From an uncultured bacterium (GTDB lineage Bacteria; Planctomycetota; Phycisphaerae; Phycisphaerales; UBA1924), in NCBI GenBank assembly GCA_903834785.1, contig CAILKP010000021.1, positions 1-64,000 of the forward strand: a stretch of 64,000 nucleotides of DNA, in the 5' to 3' direction. Within the stretch, counting starts at the first letter, position 1; each line of letters opens with the position of its first letter. The position numbers and the translations under genes were made by a program. Below are positions 19,675-28,766 of this stretch, piece by piece. The notes beneath the pieces were generated by a model. It searched no databases. It saw nothing but the letters and a program-made list of their open reading frames with translations, and was not told the origin of the DNA.

Positions 19675-21255
19675 ATGAAATCAAAGGTTGCCTTTGCCGC
19701 GTCTGTGATCGGTGTGCTGGCGGTTCTCGCGGGGCAGGCGGCCTGTGCGCAGACGCCGCCGGGCGGGCCGGCCGGGGCCGCGGGCAAGCCGGCTGGGTTT
19801 GTGCCTGCTCCGATCAGCCCGACCAACGAGGTGCGAGGGACCTGGGTGACGACGACGGGCAACGACGCGATTGCCAGCGCGGCCAACACGGCGGTGACGA
19901 TGAAGCGGCTGCGGGACATCGGGCTGAACACGGTGTACGTGGAGGTGTGGAAGAACGGGTACACGCAGTATCCGAGCAAGACGCTGGAGGCGGTGATCGG
20001 CGTGGACCGGCGGCCGAACCTGATGCCGCAGGATCCGAGCGATACGCCGGAGAAGCTCAAGACGCCGGCGCGTGATCTGCTGGCTGAGACGCTGATTGAG
20101 GCGCACCGCAACGGGCTGGTGTACAACGCGTGGTTTGAGTACGGGTTCATGGCGGCGCACAAGAGCACGGACAACCACCTGCGGCGGATGAAGAAGGAGT
20201 GGCTGTCGCTGGACAAGGACGGCAACGAGGTGGCGCCCAACGGGTTTGTGTGGATGAACCCGCTGCACCCTGAGACGCGGAAGTTCCTGCTGGACCTGGT
20301 GTGCGAGGCGGTGGACAAGTACGACCTTGATGGCATTCAGCTCGATGACCGGATTGTGTGGCCGTATGTGACGATGGGGTATGACGCGTACACGAAGAAG
20401 ATCTATGCCCAGGAGCACGGGGGCAAGGAGCCGCCGGCGGACCACAAGGACCCGGCGTGGATGCGGTGGCGTGCCGACAAGGTGACGGAGTACGGCAAGA
20501 TCTTTGTGACGGAGGTGCGCAAGCGCCGGCCGGGGCTGCTGATCTCGCTGTCGCCGGCGGTGTACCCGTGGTGCTATGAGCACTACCTGCTGGAGTGGCC
20601 GAGCTGGGCGAGCTGGAAGACGGATGTGCTGGGCACGACGGCGCGGGGGCCGGCGCCGGCAACGGCGTGGGACGAGTTCATTCCGCAGAACTACCGCTTT
20701 AACTACAAGGCGTTTGAGACGACGTGGAACGAGCAGGTCAAGTACATGAACTCGCAGGGCGGCGGGCGGGTGCGTGACATGCTGGCGGGCATTCGGGTGG
20801 TGGGTGAGGGCCCGGACTCGACGTGGGAAGATCTGCGCAAGTCGATGGAGCTGATCCGCTCGACCGGCGGCGGCGGGAGCGTGCACTGGTTCAGCCGGGG
20901 CGTGCTGGATGTGTTCCCCAAGGAGCTTAAGGAGTTTTACGGCTCCAGCGGCGAGGCGCGGAACCCGCATTTTCCGGCTGATTGGCGGCCGCGGCCGGTG
21001 GTGCTGGGCAAGACGAAGGTGAACGCGGCGACGCCGGAGCTGGCGGCGAAGGCGGCGCGGTGGGTTAATGAGGGACCGGTGGCGGCGGGGCGGTACCGGG
21101 CGATTGCGCGGACGGGCGGCATCTGGCGGTACGTGGATGACACGCTGCTGGAGATCGGCGAGAAGGGCACAGTGGAGCTGGCGCTGCCGCCGGAGGTTGA
21201 GGCGGTGGAACTGCTGGTGGATCGGCGCGGGGATCTGTCGCTGCGGAAGCCGTAA
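19675..21255 (+). CDS. Secreted GHL10-type glycoside hydrolase (DUF187 / family 10 glycosylhydrolase-like)
   Basis: 526 residues from the ATG at 19675, which has TGAGGAA ten bases upstream. A signal peptide ends near ACA-QTPPG (about residue 26). The barrel starts with EVRGTWVTTTGND, typical of the GHL10 group, and continues with LNTVYVEVWKNGYTQYPS, VYNAWFEYGF, WMNPLHPETRKFL, YDLDGIQLDD and LISLSPAVYPWCY. The C-terminal 90 residues form a small domain of beta character. GHL10 members are predicted retaining glycosidases; the substrate is not settled. Its promoter region shares an operator with nagB-PIG-L, which suggests an amino-sugar-containing glycan. A terminator follows at 21281. Confidence 0.87.
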   Translation: MKSKVAFAASVIGVLAVLAGQAACAQTPPGGPAGAAGKPAGFVPAPISPTNEVRGTWVTTTGNDAIASAANTAVTMKRLRDIGLNTVYVEVWKNGYTQYPSKTLEAVIGVDRRPNLMPQDPSDTPEKLKTPARDLLAETLIEAHRNGLVYNAWFEYGFMAAHKSTDNHLRRMKKEWLSLDKDGNEVAPNGFVWMNPLHPETRKFLLDLVCEAVDKYDLDGIQLDDRIVWPYVTMGYDAYTKKIYAQEHGGKEPPADHKDPAWMRWRADKVTEYGKIFVTEVRKRRPGLLISLSPAVYPWCYEHYLLEWPSWASWKTDVLGTTARGPAPATAWDEFIPQNYRFNYKAFETTWNEQVKYMNSQGGGRVRDMLAGIRVVGEGPDSTWEDLRKSMELIRSTGGGGSVHWFSRGVLDVFPKELKEFYGSSGEARNPHFPADWRPRPVVLGKTKVNAATPELAAKAARWVNEGPVAAGRYRAIARTGGIWRYVDDTLLEIGEKGTVELALPPEVEAVELLVDRRGDLSLRKP

Positions 21256-21280
21256 GGCGGATTGCGACTGGGACTTAAGG

Positions 21281-21321
21281 AGCACGCCTGCGGCAATCGT
21301 GCCGCGGGCGTGCTGTGTTTT
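21281..21321 (+). terminator. Terminator of the GHL10 gene
   Basis: A 15-bp stem with a single G:U pair (21281-21295 with 21300-21314), loop ATCG, then GTGTTTTG. Confidence 0.8.
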
Positions 21322-21415
21322 GGGGTTCAGGTGCTCTGGTGCGGGCCGGGATGAACTGCGCCGGCGGGCTCAGCTGCCGGGTTCAGCCCCTGCGGCGGTC
21401 CGAGCCATCGGAGGT

Positions 21416-22429
21416 TCAGCCTTCGCCGGCGGTGGGGTCGTTGCTGACTTCAGCCTTTTTGCCGACGATGCGGCTGGCGGGCAGGAGCCACAGCAGGACG
21501 ATGCCAAGCTCGTAGAGCATGTACATGGGCACCGCGAGGGTGAGCATGGACAGCGGGTCGGGCGTGGGGGTGATGATGGCGGAGGCGATGGCGCAGACGA
21601 CCAGAGCGTGACGCCAGTATTTGCGGAGCCACTTGCCATCGACGATGCCGGCCCAGCCCAGGAGCAGCACGATGACGGGAAGCTGGAAGGCCAGGACGAA
21701 GGCGATGGACAGGCCGTAGAAGAGATCGACGTATTCCTTGACGCGGTACTGCTGGGCGATGACGTTGGGCTGGACGAGGGCGGTGCCGCGGACCTCGATG
21801 CCGGTGCCATCGGCGGTGGCGAAGGCGACGCGGATGGCGTGGAGTTCGGTGTTGATCCACATCTGGCCGAGTTCGGGGCTGGGCGGGTCGGCCGCGAGCA
21901 TGGGCAGGAGTCTGGGCAGGACGGTGCCCTCGGGCAGCGGGGCGGTGGCGACGATCGGGGGTACGAGCGTGGCGCCGAAGTTGACGAGGTACTTCAGAGC
22001 CACCGGGAGCATGATGTAGTAGAGCGTGAGAAGGCCGAGGATCGTCAGGATGGTGCTCAGCGGGGCCAGGATGTAGACGAAGCGGCGTTCGTGGTTGTAG
22101 AGGCCCGGAGCGATGAACTTCCAGAGCTGGTAGATGATCCAGGGGATGCCGACGACGACGGTGACGATGAGAGAGAGCTTGAGGTAAGTGGCAAAGCCCT
22201 CCATGACGCCGGTGTTCTGGAGGTTCTCGGGCTGGCCGAGCTCGCGCAGCGTGCGGAGCAGGGGGGCGAGCATGATGCCGAGGAGTTTGTCGGCGAAGTA
22301 GAGGGCGACGGCAAGCAGGGGGAGCAGGCCGAGCAGGGCGCGGATGAGGCGCGAACGCAGCTCCTCGAGATGCTCGCCCAGGCCCATGACGGCGTCCTTG
22401 TTCCGGCGATCGATCACGGGCTGCAGCAA
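21416..22429 (-). CDS. tatC: Sec-independent translocase component TatC
   Basis: 337 residues. TatC is the multi-spanning core receptor of the twin-arginine export system. The N-terminal LGEHLEELRSRLIRALLGLL and the FYGLSIAFVLAFQLPVIVLLLGW and YWRHALVVCAIASAIITPTPDPLS segments are diagnostic; the last contains the conserved Pro/Asp of the fifth helix region. It is about 85 residues longer than usual, because the periplasmic loop between the third and fourth membrane helices (about 160-235) is expanded. No tatA or tatB is adjacent. It is leftward, between the GHL10 gene and the dockerin protein, apparently alone. Confidence 0.93.
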   Translation of the reverse strand: MLQPVIDRRNKDAVMGLGEHLEELRSRLIRALLGLLPLLAVALYFADKLLGIMLAPLLRTLRELGQPENLQNTGVMEGFATYLKLSLIVTVVVGIPWIIYQLWKFIAPGLYNHERRFVYILAPLSTILTILGLLTLYYIMLPVALKYLVNFGATLVPPIVATAPLPEGTVLPRLLPMLAADPPSPELGQMWINTELHAIRVAFATADGTGIEVRGTALVQPNVIAQQYRVKEYVDLFYGLSIAFVLAFQLPVIVLLLGWAGIVDGKWLRKYWRHALVVCAIASAIITPTPDPLSMLTLAVPMYMLYELGIVLLWLLPASRIVGKKAEVSNDPTAGEG

Positions 22430-22590
22430 CTCAGGAAACTCCGAGGGAAGGTTGGGGCACGGGCGGTGGGTGAGACTTCGAGGCGGTGGGGGCCGGAGAG
22501 GATAGTTGACCGGCCCGGTGCTGGAAGCCGCGGCGGGCGGTGGCGAGGCGGGCCGGTGCGGCGGTGCTGGCCGAATAACGGCGACAACGG

Positions 22591-22626
22591 GAAAAGAAAA
22601 AGCCCCGGGCGGCAGTGCCCGGGGCT
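22591..22626 (-). terminator. Terminator of the PstS-like dockerin gene
   Basis: AGCCCCGGGC (22601-22610) pairs perfectly with 22617-22626 and the minus strand continues TTTTTCTTTTC. The surrounding 22430-22733 gap otherwise holds only the leftward tatC upstream region. Confidence 0.92.
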
Positions 22627-22733
22627 GGGAGGGGAGTAGGTGGCCTTGGTTGTCTGCAGGACGCTGAACCGTTGTGGATGCCCGGACTGCGGGGATTGCT
22701 CACCGGGTCACGGGCGGGACCACGTGGCGGGAA

Positions 22734-25538
22734 TCAGCAGCCGGCGGCGAAGGCGTTGATGAAGGCGATGAAGTCGGAACCGTCGATGGTGCCGTCCGGC
22801 TCATCGCCGTTGGCGCCGCCACCGGCGACATCGGCCGTGGCATCGACTGAGGCATCGCCGATGCCGAAGCTGTTGATGAAGGCGATGAAGTCGGTGCCGT
22901 CGATGGTGCCGTCGGGCAGGTTGCCCAGGTCGCCGCCGCCGGCGACATCGGCGATGCAGACGGGGGCGGGGTTGAGGATGGAGTTGAGGATGTCGCGGTC
23001 GGCCTGGTTGACCAGGCCATCACCGTTGAGGTCGCCGCGGGCCCAGCCGCCGGCGGTGTTGAGGTTGGTGTCGATGATGGCCAGGTCGGCGGCGTTGACG
23101 CTGCCGTCGAGGTTGACGTCACCCATGGAGGTGCCGAGGATGGTCAGCAGTTCGTTGACGTCTGCGATGTCCACGGCGAGGTCGCCGGTCATGTCGGCCG
23201 AGAGGTCGAAGGTGGCGGCCTGATCGATGTTGGACCAGACAACGCGGCCGCTGACGGCGGCGGTGTTGCGGGCGAACTGGGCGAAGACGAAGTCGATGTC
23301 GAAGGCGTTGACCAGGCCGTCGCTGCCGACGGGAGCGAAGCCACGGGCGTTGGCGCCGGACGTACCGGCGACGTCGCCGCGGGCGGCGCCGGCGGTGTAG
23401 GCGGTGCCGGTGGCCAGGACGGTGTTGAAGAAGTTCAGCGGGCCGCCGAGGCTCTGGGAAGCGTTGTCAACTTCGATGAAGCCGGCCTTGCGATCGAGCT
23501 TGCCGGCGCTCGGACCGGTGGTGGCGATGGCCAGGCCGTCGGCGAAGAAGCGGACATCGGTGATATCGAACGAGCCGTTGCCGTCGAAGTCGCCGAGGAT
23601 CTCGATGCAGGCGTCGCCGCCGGAGGCACCGATGATGCCGAAGGTGCCCGAGGGGGCGGCCCAGACCGGGCCGCCGTTGCGGGAGCGGTAGGCCTTGACG
23701 AGCTCGGTGGTGTCACCGATGTTGCGGGCGGCGTTGCCGTCGAAGTCACCGCAGATCTTGTTACGCAGGGAGAGGGCCGAGCCGTAGGTCAGGGCGGTGC
23801 CGTTCTGCTGGATGTAGTTGGCGCCGTTGAGGACACCGTCGGAGTAGACCACACCGGTGGTGCGGGTGGGCACGCGGCCGGCGTGGGAGAAGTCGGGGTT
23901 GGCGAAACGGGCGTTGTTGTAGACGCTGTTGGTCAGGGTGTAGGCCTGCACCGAAGCGCTGAAGGCGGGGTTGGCGATCAGCGTCGTCGCATCGGTGGTG
24001 GACTGAACGAGGCTGAGTGCCGAGGACAGGGTGAACTGGGTCGCGGCGTACTCACCGGGCATGCCGAAGTTGGCCGAGTCGCTCGGGACGCTGACGAAGG
24101 CGGTGATGGAGCGGGTGATGTTGTTGAGGTAGGCGGCGGCGGCGTTGTTGGCCATCCGCGGGGTGGTCAGACCCTGACCGCCCAGGGCGATGGGCTCGGC
24201 CTTGGGATCACCAACGGTGACGAGCACGGCCGGACCACCGATGACCCAGCCGTTGGCGCCGCTGGAGACGATGTTCTGGGTCGTGGGACGGACGAACTGG
24301 GTGCCGCCGTAGATATCGTTGCGGACGCTGGGGATCTCCAGCGGGTTGCCACCGGCGGGGAAGAGCCAGGAGGCGGAGCCGGAACCGGTCACGCCACGCT
24401 CACCACCGAGGTAGCCGACGCCGAGGCGGGCGTTGCGCATCACGGCTTCAACGCCGCCGGTTGCGCCCTTGTTGGTGGGGGTGAACTGCGCGCCGAGGTT
24501 GTTGTTGACGGTGAGGGTGGAGAGGGCACCGACGTTGTCGCCCACGCCCCAGGAGGGGTCCTGGCCGATGCAGTTCTGGAACGCGTTACGGGTGCCCGAG
24601 CCGGTGTCACGGGTCACGATCATGAGGTTTTCGCCAGTCACGGTGCGGCCGGTGGCGAACATGTGCTTGAGATCGGAGGTGGTGACCTGGGTGAGGCCGG
24701 TGCCCTGGTTGACGACCGGGACGATCACCGCGTACGAGAGCGGGTTATCGAAGATGGTGTTGGCGTTGGCGCTGGCGGGCACGCCGGTGTAGAGGTTGCG
24801 GGCGCCCAGCGGGGGGAGCTCGGAGCTTTCGTTGGCGAAGCCGGTGGTCAGACCAGCGCGGCTGACGGAGCGGCGGGGGTTGCGGCCGTAGCCGGCATCT
24901 GACGGCTTGTCATTGGGGTTCGGCGTGCCGACCTTCTGGACGGCCCAGAAGGAGGGGACATCGACCGGGGAGATATCGATGCGGACGGAGCCGGAGGCGG
25001 AGGTGGGGGCGGCGGCCCACTGGGCGGTGGCCAGCGAGGTCAGGTCGTTGCGGTAGGGGGCGCCACCGGGGTTGCCCTGGTTGTAGACGCCGGAGAATGA
25101 CCCGGCGGTGATGTACGCGGTGCGGTTGGCGTAGGCGGTGGTGGCGTTGCCTGCGACACCGGACAGCGGGCGGGCGCCCAGGATGCCGGCGGTGTTGGCA
25201 TCGTTGCCGGTCGCGGCGTTGGGCGAGCCGAAGTTGAACAGCTCAGTGAGACCGTTGACCGAGCCGGTCACGCGGTACTGGACGATCCAGCGGAGGTTGC
25301 CGGGGTAGTTGTTGCCGGTGACGGCGGGGGCGAGCTGATCGACGCCGGTGTTGAGGATGCCGGCAACGCCGTCACCGTCGACATCGATGAAGTCATTGGT
25401 GGAGGCCAGGGAACGGACATAGTTCTCCAGCAGCGAGGCGCCGGAGATGTTGATGACGCTGGGCTGGGCCAGCGCGGTGCTGGCGGCCAGGCCGCAGCAG
25501 GAAACAAGACCGATGATGGACAGGGCGGTGCGGTTCAT
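22734..25538 (-). CDS. Secreted PstS-like substrate-binding protein with GC-type dockerin tail
   Basis: 934 residues from the ATG at 25538 (GGAGA eight bases upstream). A signal peptide ends near ALAQPSV. Residues 30-570 resemble a periplasmic phosphate-type binding protein: VINISGASLLENYVRSLAS, an interrupted DLKHMFATGRTVTGENL strand and TRDTGSGTRNAFQNC, where SGTR matches the PstS phosphate loop. Dockerin-like EF-hand repeats follow (GDFDGNGSFDITDVRFF, GDVNLDGSVNAADLAII, GDLNGDGLVNQADRDIL). The C-terminus carries two GC-type units, each DGTIDGxDFIAFIN, ending FAAGC. It lies downstream of the prepilin gene in the same direction. Whether it binds phosphate is untested. Confidence 0.8.
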   Translation of the reverse strand: MNRTALSIIGLVSCCGLAASTALAQPSVINISGASLLENYVRSLASTNDFIDVDGDGVAGILNTGVDQLAPAVTGNNYPGNLRWIVQYRVTGSVNGLTELFNFGSPNAATGNDANTAGILGARPLSGVAGNATTAYANRTAYITAGSFSGVYNQGNPGGAPYRNDLTSLATAQWAAAPTSASGSVRIDISPVDVPSFWAVQKVGTPNPNDKPSDAGYGRNPRRSVSRAGLTTGFANESSELPPLGARNLYTGVPASANANTIFDNPLSYAVIVPVVNQGTGLTQVTTSDLKHMFATGRTVTGENLMIVTRDTGSGTRNAFQNCIGQDPSWGVGDNVGALSTLTVNNNLGAQFTPTNKGATGGVEAVMRNARLGVGYLGGERGVTGSGSASWLFPAGGNPLEIPSVRNDIYGGTQFVRPTTQNIVSSGANGWVIGGPAVLVTVGDPKAEPIALGGQGLTTPRMANNAAAAYLNNITRSITAFVSVPSDSANFGMPGEYAATQFTLSSALSLVQSTTDATTLIANPAFSASVQAYTLTNSVYNNARFANPDFSHAGRVPTRTTGVVYSDGVLNGANYIQQNGTALTYGSALSLRNKICGDFDGNAARNIGDTTELVKAYRSRNGGPVWAAPSGTFGIIGASGGDACIEILGDFDGNGSFDITDVRFFADGLAIATTGPSAGKLDRKAGFIEVDNASQSLGGPLNFFNTVLATGTAYTAGAARGDVAGTSGANARGFAPVGSDGLVNAFDIDFVFAQFARNTAAVSGRVVWSNIDQAATFDLSADMTGDLAVDIADVNELLTILGTSMGDVNLDGSVNAADLAIIDTNLNTAGGWARGDLNGDGLVNQADRDILNSILNPAPVCIADVAGGGDLGNLPDGTIDGTDFIAFINSFGIGDASVDATADVAGGGANGDEPDGTIDGSDFIAFINAFAAGC

Positions 25539-25714
25539 GGGTATCTCCGTTGCAATCAAGGCCGACCCGGGGTTCGCCGCGGGCGTGTGGCTACTGACGG
25601 GCCACCGCCACGGACCAACCGTGCCGGTGTTTCCCGCGTGTCATTTGTCCGGAGCCGGCGGCGCTCAGCGCCAGCGGCTCAGTCAGGGATGAATGAAGTC
25701 TCTCGTCCGTGAAG

Positions 25715-25745
25715 GCCTTCCCGGAGCTTTCGCCCCGGGAAAGGC
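25715..25745 (-). other. Stem-loop between the prepilin and dockerin genes
   Basis: GCCTTCCCGG (25715-25724) pairs with CCGGGAAAGGC (25735-25745) with one bulge. There is no T-run, so it may be an mRNA-stability or partial-termination hairpin, not a strong terminator. Confidence 0.45.
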
Positions 25746-25817
25746 AAACGTGCTGAATGCAGTCCCTCGCCACCCTGCGTGTGCTGCGACCCGTTGCGGG
25801 GGCGGGCTGCAAGCGGT

Positions 25818-26840
25818 TTACCGCATGTCGACCTTGCTGTCACCGGTGATGCTGTAGAACTTGGCGCCCCACTTCTTGGCCTTGATGGACTCCCAGAGGG
25901 TCATCTGCTCGACGTGGCCGTCGACGAAGGCGAACTGAGCGCCGCCGCCGAACTTGTCCTTGTTGGGCTGCTGACGGCCGACGATGTTGATCGGGGCCGA
26001 AGCGTCCTCGATGACGCCGTCGGGAATCTGGTCCTGGCGGTAGATTTCGTTCTCGGTGGGGTAGCGGAAGCTGAAGAAGTTGCCGGCGTTGGCACGGACC
26101 GGCTCGCTGTAGGGGTCACCACCGGCGGAAACGCCGACGAAGGGGGTGACGGGGCGGTGGCTCTTGATGACGCCTTCGCCGGTCTTGAGGGAGCGCCAGC
26201 CGGAGGTGTAGAGGACCTCCGTGGCCAGGATGGTCTTGGAGGGCGACTCGATCCAGGCATCGCGGACGAGCTGGTTGAGGCGCTGCTGGTTGCCGGTGCG
26301 GAAGAACTTGTTGCGCGGGAAGATGGCGCCGTTGCCGATGAAGGCGATGCGCTTGACCTGACGGTCCTCCGGCGGCGAGCCGGGCGAGGTGCTGCCGGTG
26401 TCGCTGATCTGGCCGGGCTCCCAGTCCTCGGCGTTGCCACCGGGGTTGGTGCGGGGTGCGCCGCCCTTGGTGGGGATGAAGGGGCTGGTGAAGGCGTCCT
26501 CGGGCACGCCACCGAGGCCGAAGAGGGCGTAGGACCAGTGGATGTAACCGTTTGCCGGGGTCGGGTTGGACTCCTGCTGATCGGCGACGCGCCAGTCCAT
26601 GCCGGTGGTCTCACGGGCGTAGACGTAGTGCGGGGGGAACAGGGCCTGGGAGCTGGCGGTATAGGTGCTCACGCCCAGGGCGACCTGACGGGCGTTGTTG
26701 GCCGTCTGCGTGGCGCGGGCGGCGTTGCGGGCTCCGGCCAGCGAGGGCAGGAGGATGCCGACGAGCAGCGCGATGATCGCGATGACGACGAGGAGCTCGA
26801 TGAGGGTGAAGCCGCGGCTGCGGCGAGTCGAACGTTGCAT
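25818..26840 (-). CDS. Prepilin-type protein with N-terminal cleavage/methylation motif
   Basis: 340 residues. [20 protein letters not shown] at about 8-27 is a textbook type IV prepilin/pseudopilin leader: cleavage is after Gly10 and before Phe11, Glu is at +5, and the hydrophobic helix forms the shaft. The rest is a globular domain ending in [15 protein letters not shown], the DG-containing close of the large planctomycete prepilin-like family. Such proteins are processed by PilD and assembled by type II secretion or pilus machinery, none of which is in the window. Only a stem-loop separates it from the downstream dockerin binding protein, so co-transcription is possible. Confidence 0.9.
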   Translation of the reverse strand: MQRSTRRSRGFTLIELLVVIAIIALLVGILLPSLAGARNAARATQTANNARQVALGVSTYTASSQALFPPHYVYARETTGMDWRVADQQESNPTPANGYIHWSYALFGLGGVPEDAFTSPFIPTKGGAPRTNPGGNAEDWEPGQISDTGSTSPGSPPEDRQVKRIAFIGNGAIFPRNKFFRTGNQQRLNQLVRDAWIESPSKTILATEVLYTSGWRSLKTGEGVIKSHRPVTPFVGVSAGGDPYSEPVRANAGNFFSFRYPTENEIYRQDQIPDGVIEDASAPINIVGRQQPNKDKFGGGAQFAFVDGHVEQMTLWESIKAKKWGAKFYSITGDSKVDMR

Positions 26841-27165
26841 GGCGTGTTGTCCTTCACAAAATCAGGTCAGGGAAACTCTCCGTCTCCTGCCACCTGCGTG
26901 AAGACTAACCGCCGGAGCTGTGAAGTCGCTCGCCCTTGTTTGAACGTTGCGCAAAGCAAATGATAAATCGCCGTGGCTTTACACGGCGATTGGGTGGATA
27001 CTGAACAGAGTGTTCAGATCATGCCATCGTTCTGTTAAGAAGCCGCTGCGGCCAGCAGTTTGTCCACCACTGTTGACCGCGCTTTGAACGCCCGTGAGGA
27101 GCGATGTGTGCGCCCCGCACGGGTTTCCGACTCAGCGGGAGGCCCGGGGCACCGGCGGCCTGTTG
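26841..27165. other. Intergenic region with two inverted repeats
   Basis: About 325 bases without a gene, less GC-rich than its surroundings. AATCGCCGTG (26966-26975) pairs with CACGGCGATT (26982-26991), loop GCTTTA. Just beyond it, CTGAACA (27001-27007) and TGTTCAG (27011-27017) form a perfect 7-bp palindrome with a 3-base centre, the geometry of a dimeric regulator site. The leftward prepilin promoter should lie here. Confidence 0.5.
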
Positions 27166-27393
27166 CTAGGCGGCGCGGCGCGTCGGCGTGGCGACATCGT
27201 GCGATGAGTTTTCAAAGTGGATCGCTTCGGGTTGCATCTGCGTGTCCTCATCGGCGATGAGGCGCGAAGCAATCGGCGAGTCCGTGCTTCCGGCCGATGC
27301 CGCGGTGCCGAGTTGCTCGCTTTGAGCTTCCCGCATGCGGGAGTTGCTGGCGGCGTAGGCGAACATGGCGGCGAGCTTCTCGAACGATTTCAT
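27166..27393 (-). CDS. Small hypothetical protein
   Basis: 75 residues starting MKSFEKLAAMFAYAASNSRM. I accept it because AAGGAG lies eight bases before the ATG, a far better ribosome binding site than most shadow frames here have, and because it fills an otherwise empty gap on the same strand as its neighbours. The N-terminal 25 residues could form an amphipathic helix; the rest is polar and likely disordered, ending TPTRRAA. There is no signal peptide, membrane segment or cysteine. Function unknown. Confidence 0.45.
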   Translation of the reverse strand: MKSFEKLAAMFAYAASNSRMREAQSEQLGTAASAGSTDSPIASRLIADEDTQMQPEAIHFENSSHDVATPTRRAA

Positions 27394-27617
27394 GTGACTG
27401 CTCCTTGCGTGCCGCGGCGGGGACTCATCCGGAAAGCACCTGCGATTGTGCCGCGGTCTTGCAGAAGTCTCCGATACGCGCGGCGGCGGTGCAAGTGGAT
27501 TCGGCGGGCAAATGACGGATTGCAGCCCCGCGCGTGCTGCGGACGCGGCGTTGCGGGACGCAGGGGTTGCCCAGACGGTACAGCCCGCACAATTTGCGCT
27601 GCGTTCGGGACTGCGTT

Positions 27618-28691
27618 CTAGCGAAGGTAGAGTTCGCCGACCTGCAGCGGGACGACCTTCGGGCGGTCGAGGCCGGGGTGGAGGGAGGTGGCGGGGTCGG
27701 GTGCAGAGGTTTGCGCCGGGGTGTGCGATGAGTGCGATACTGGGGCCGGCGCTGGGGCGGCGGCCTGGCCGACCGCTGCGAGCAGACGCTCGAGCGGCTC
27801 GTGCATCGGTTCATCGCTGAGGCGGAAGGTGGAGTGGTGGACCGGGAGCATGGTGTGCACGCCGGCCCGCGTGGCCATGGCGTAGGCCTGCTCCGGGTTG
27901 GCGTGGGCGTCGATCCATGGCTGGTAGGCGCCGATGCCGAAGATGCCCAGGGCAAAGGGGCCGAGGTTATCAAACGCGTCGGTAGCGCCGGTATCACCGG
28001 CGAAGAGCACCCGCTCCGGGGAGGGTGCCGGGGCGGATGCGGAGCCGGGCGAACTGAGGATGTAGCTGTTAAAGCCGCGGTGGCGGTCCCAGGCGGTGCG
28101 AGCACCCCAGTGGGCGGGGCGGATGGAGTGCAGGTCGACGCCCGAGACGCTCAGGGAGCGGTCCCAGTCCAGTTCGGTGACCGAGCCGTAGCCGCGGGGC
28201 ACGAGTTTTCCGGTGCCGCGGGCGGTGACGAGATGGGTGTTGCGGTCGATGAGCCGGCGGAGGGTGGGACGGTCGAGGTGGTCGAAGTGGGCGTGGGAGA
28301 GCAGGACAAGATCGGCGGTGGGAAGCTCATCGTGTGTCGGCGGCAGGGTGCCCTGGCGAGAGGGGCCGATGGTCAGCGGGCCGAGCTTGACGCCGATGCG
28401 GTGGGAGAAGACGGGGTCGGTCAGCACGGTGGTGGTGCCGACTTTCAGCAGCACGGAACAGTGCCCGAGCCAGGTGACTGCCGAGACGCGGCCGGGCTGG
28501 CCGGGAAGGGCGTTCCAGAGTTCGCGCAGCGGCACAGCGGCGGACTGGCGCGGGGCGTGTGCCGGCAGGCCGGTGCCGCGGACGGAGGCGGCGACATCCT
28601 GCGGGTAGCGTGTGAGCGCACTGCGTGCCGCGGCACCGAGTGTCGTCAGGCGAGCGGTCAGGGTTCGCTGGGTTTGGTGTTTGCGGTCCAT
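27618..28691 (-). CDS. Metallo-beta-lactamase-fold hydrolase (UlaG / NAPE-PLD-like)
   Basis: 357 residues. The metal-binding SHAHFDHLD (HxHxDH) is at about 130, with GHCSVLLKVG and VLTDPVF before it and LFAGDTGAT, PVHHSTFRL after it, in the order seen in the UlaG/NAPE-PLD-like branch. This branch includes phosphodiesterases acting on phospholipids or on sugar lactones. The gene lies 75 bases downstream of cardiolipin synthase, so a phospholipid substrate is attractive but unproven. An Ala/Pro/Ser-rich insertion (about 305-335) precedes a final strand, VVPLQVGELYLR. No signal peptide is present. Confidence 0.85.
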   Translation of the reverse strand: MDRKHQTQRTLTARLTTLGAAARSALTRYPQDVAASVRGTGLPAHAPRQSAAVPLRELWNALPGQPGRVSAVTWLGHCSVLLKVGTTTVLTDPVFSHRIGVKLGPLTIGPSRQGTLPPTHDELPTADLVLLSHAHFDHLDRPTLRRLIDRNTHLVTARGTGKLVPRGYGSVTELDWDRSLSVSGVDLHSIRPAHWGARTAWDRHRGFNSYILSSPGSASAPAPSPERVLFAGDTGATDAFDNLGPFALGIFGIGAYQPWIDAHANPEQAYAMATRAGVHTMLPVHHSTFRLSDEPMHEPLERLLAAVGQAAAPAPAPVSHSSHTPAQTSAPDPATSLHPGLDRPKVVPLQVGELYLR

Positions 28692-28766
28692 TCTGTGCGA
28701 GTGCCTGCCTGTAGTACGAGTGGGGGCGTGTCCGGGTTCAGCGGTGCGGTCGCCCGGCGGGGCGGG

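Noticed and set aside
19681-21285. 534-codon minus-strand frame opposite the GHL10 gene
   Set aside because: Arg/His/Leu-rich shadow translation of a gene with signal peptide and family motifs.
27001-27017. LexA/SOS-type box
   Set aside because: GAAC and GTTC are separated by five bases, not the four of the Bacillus-type box, and no SOS gene follows.
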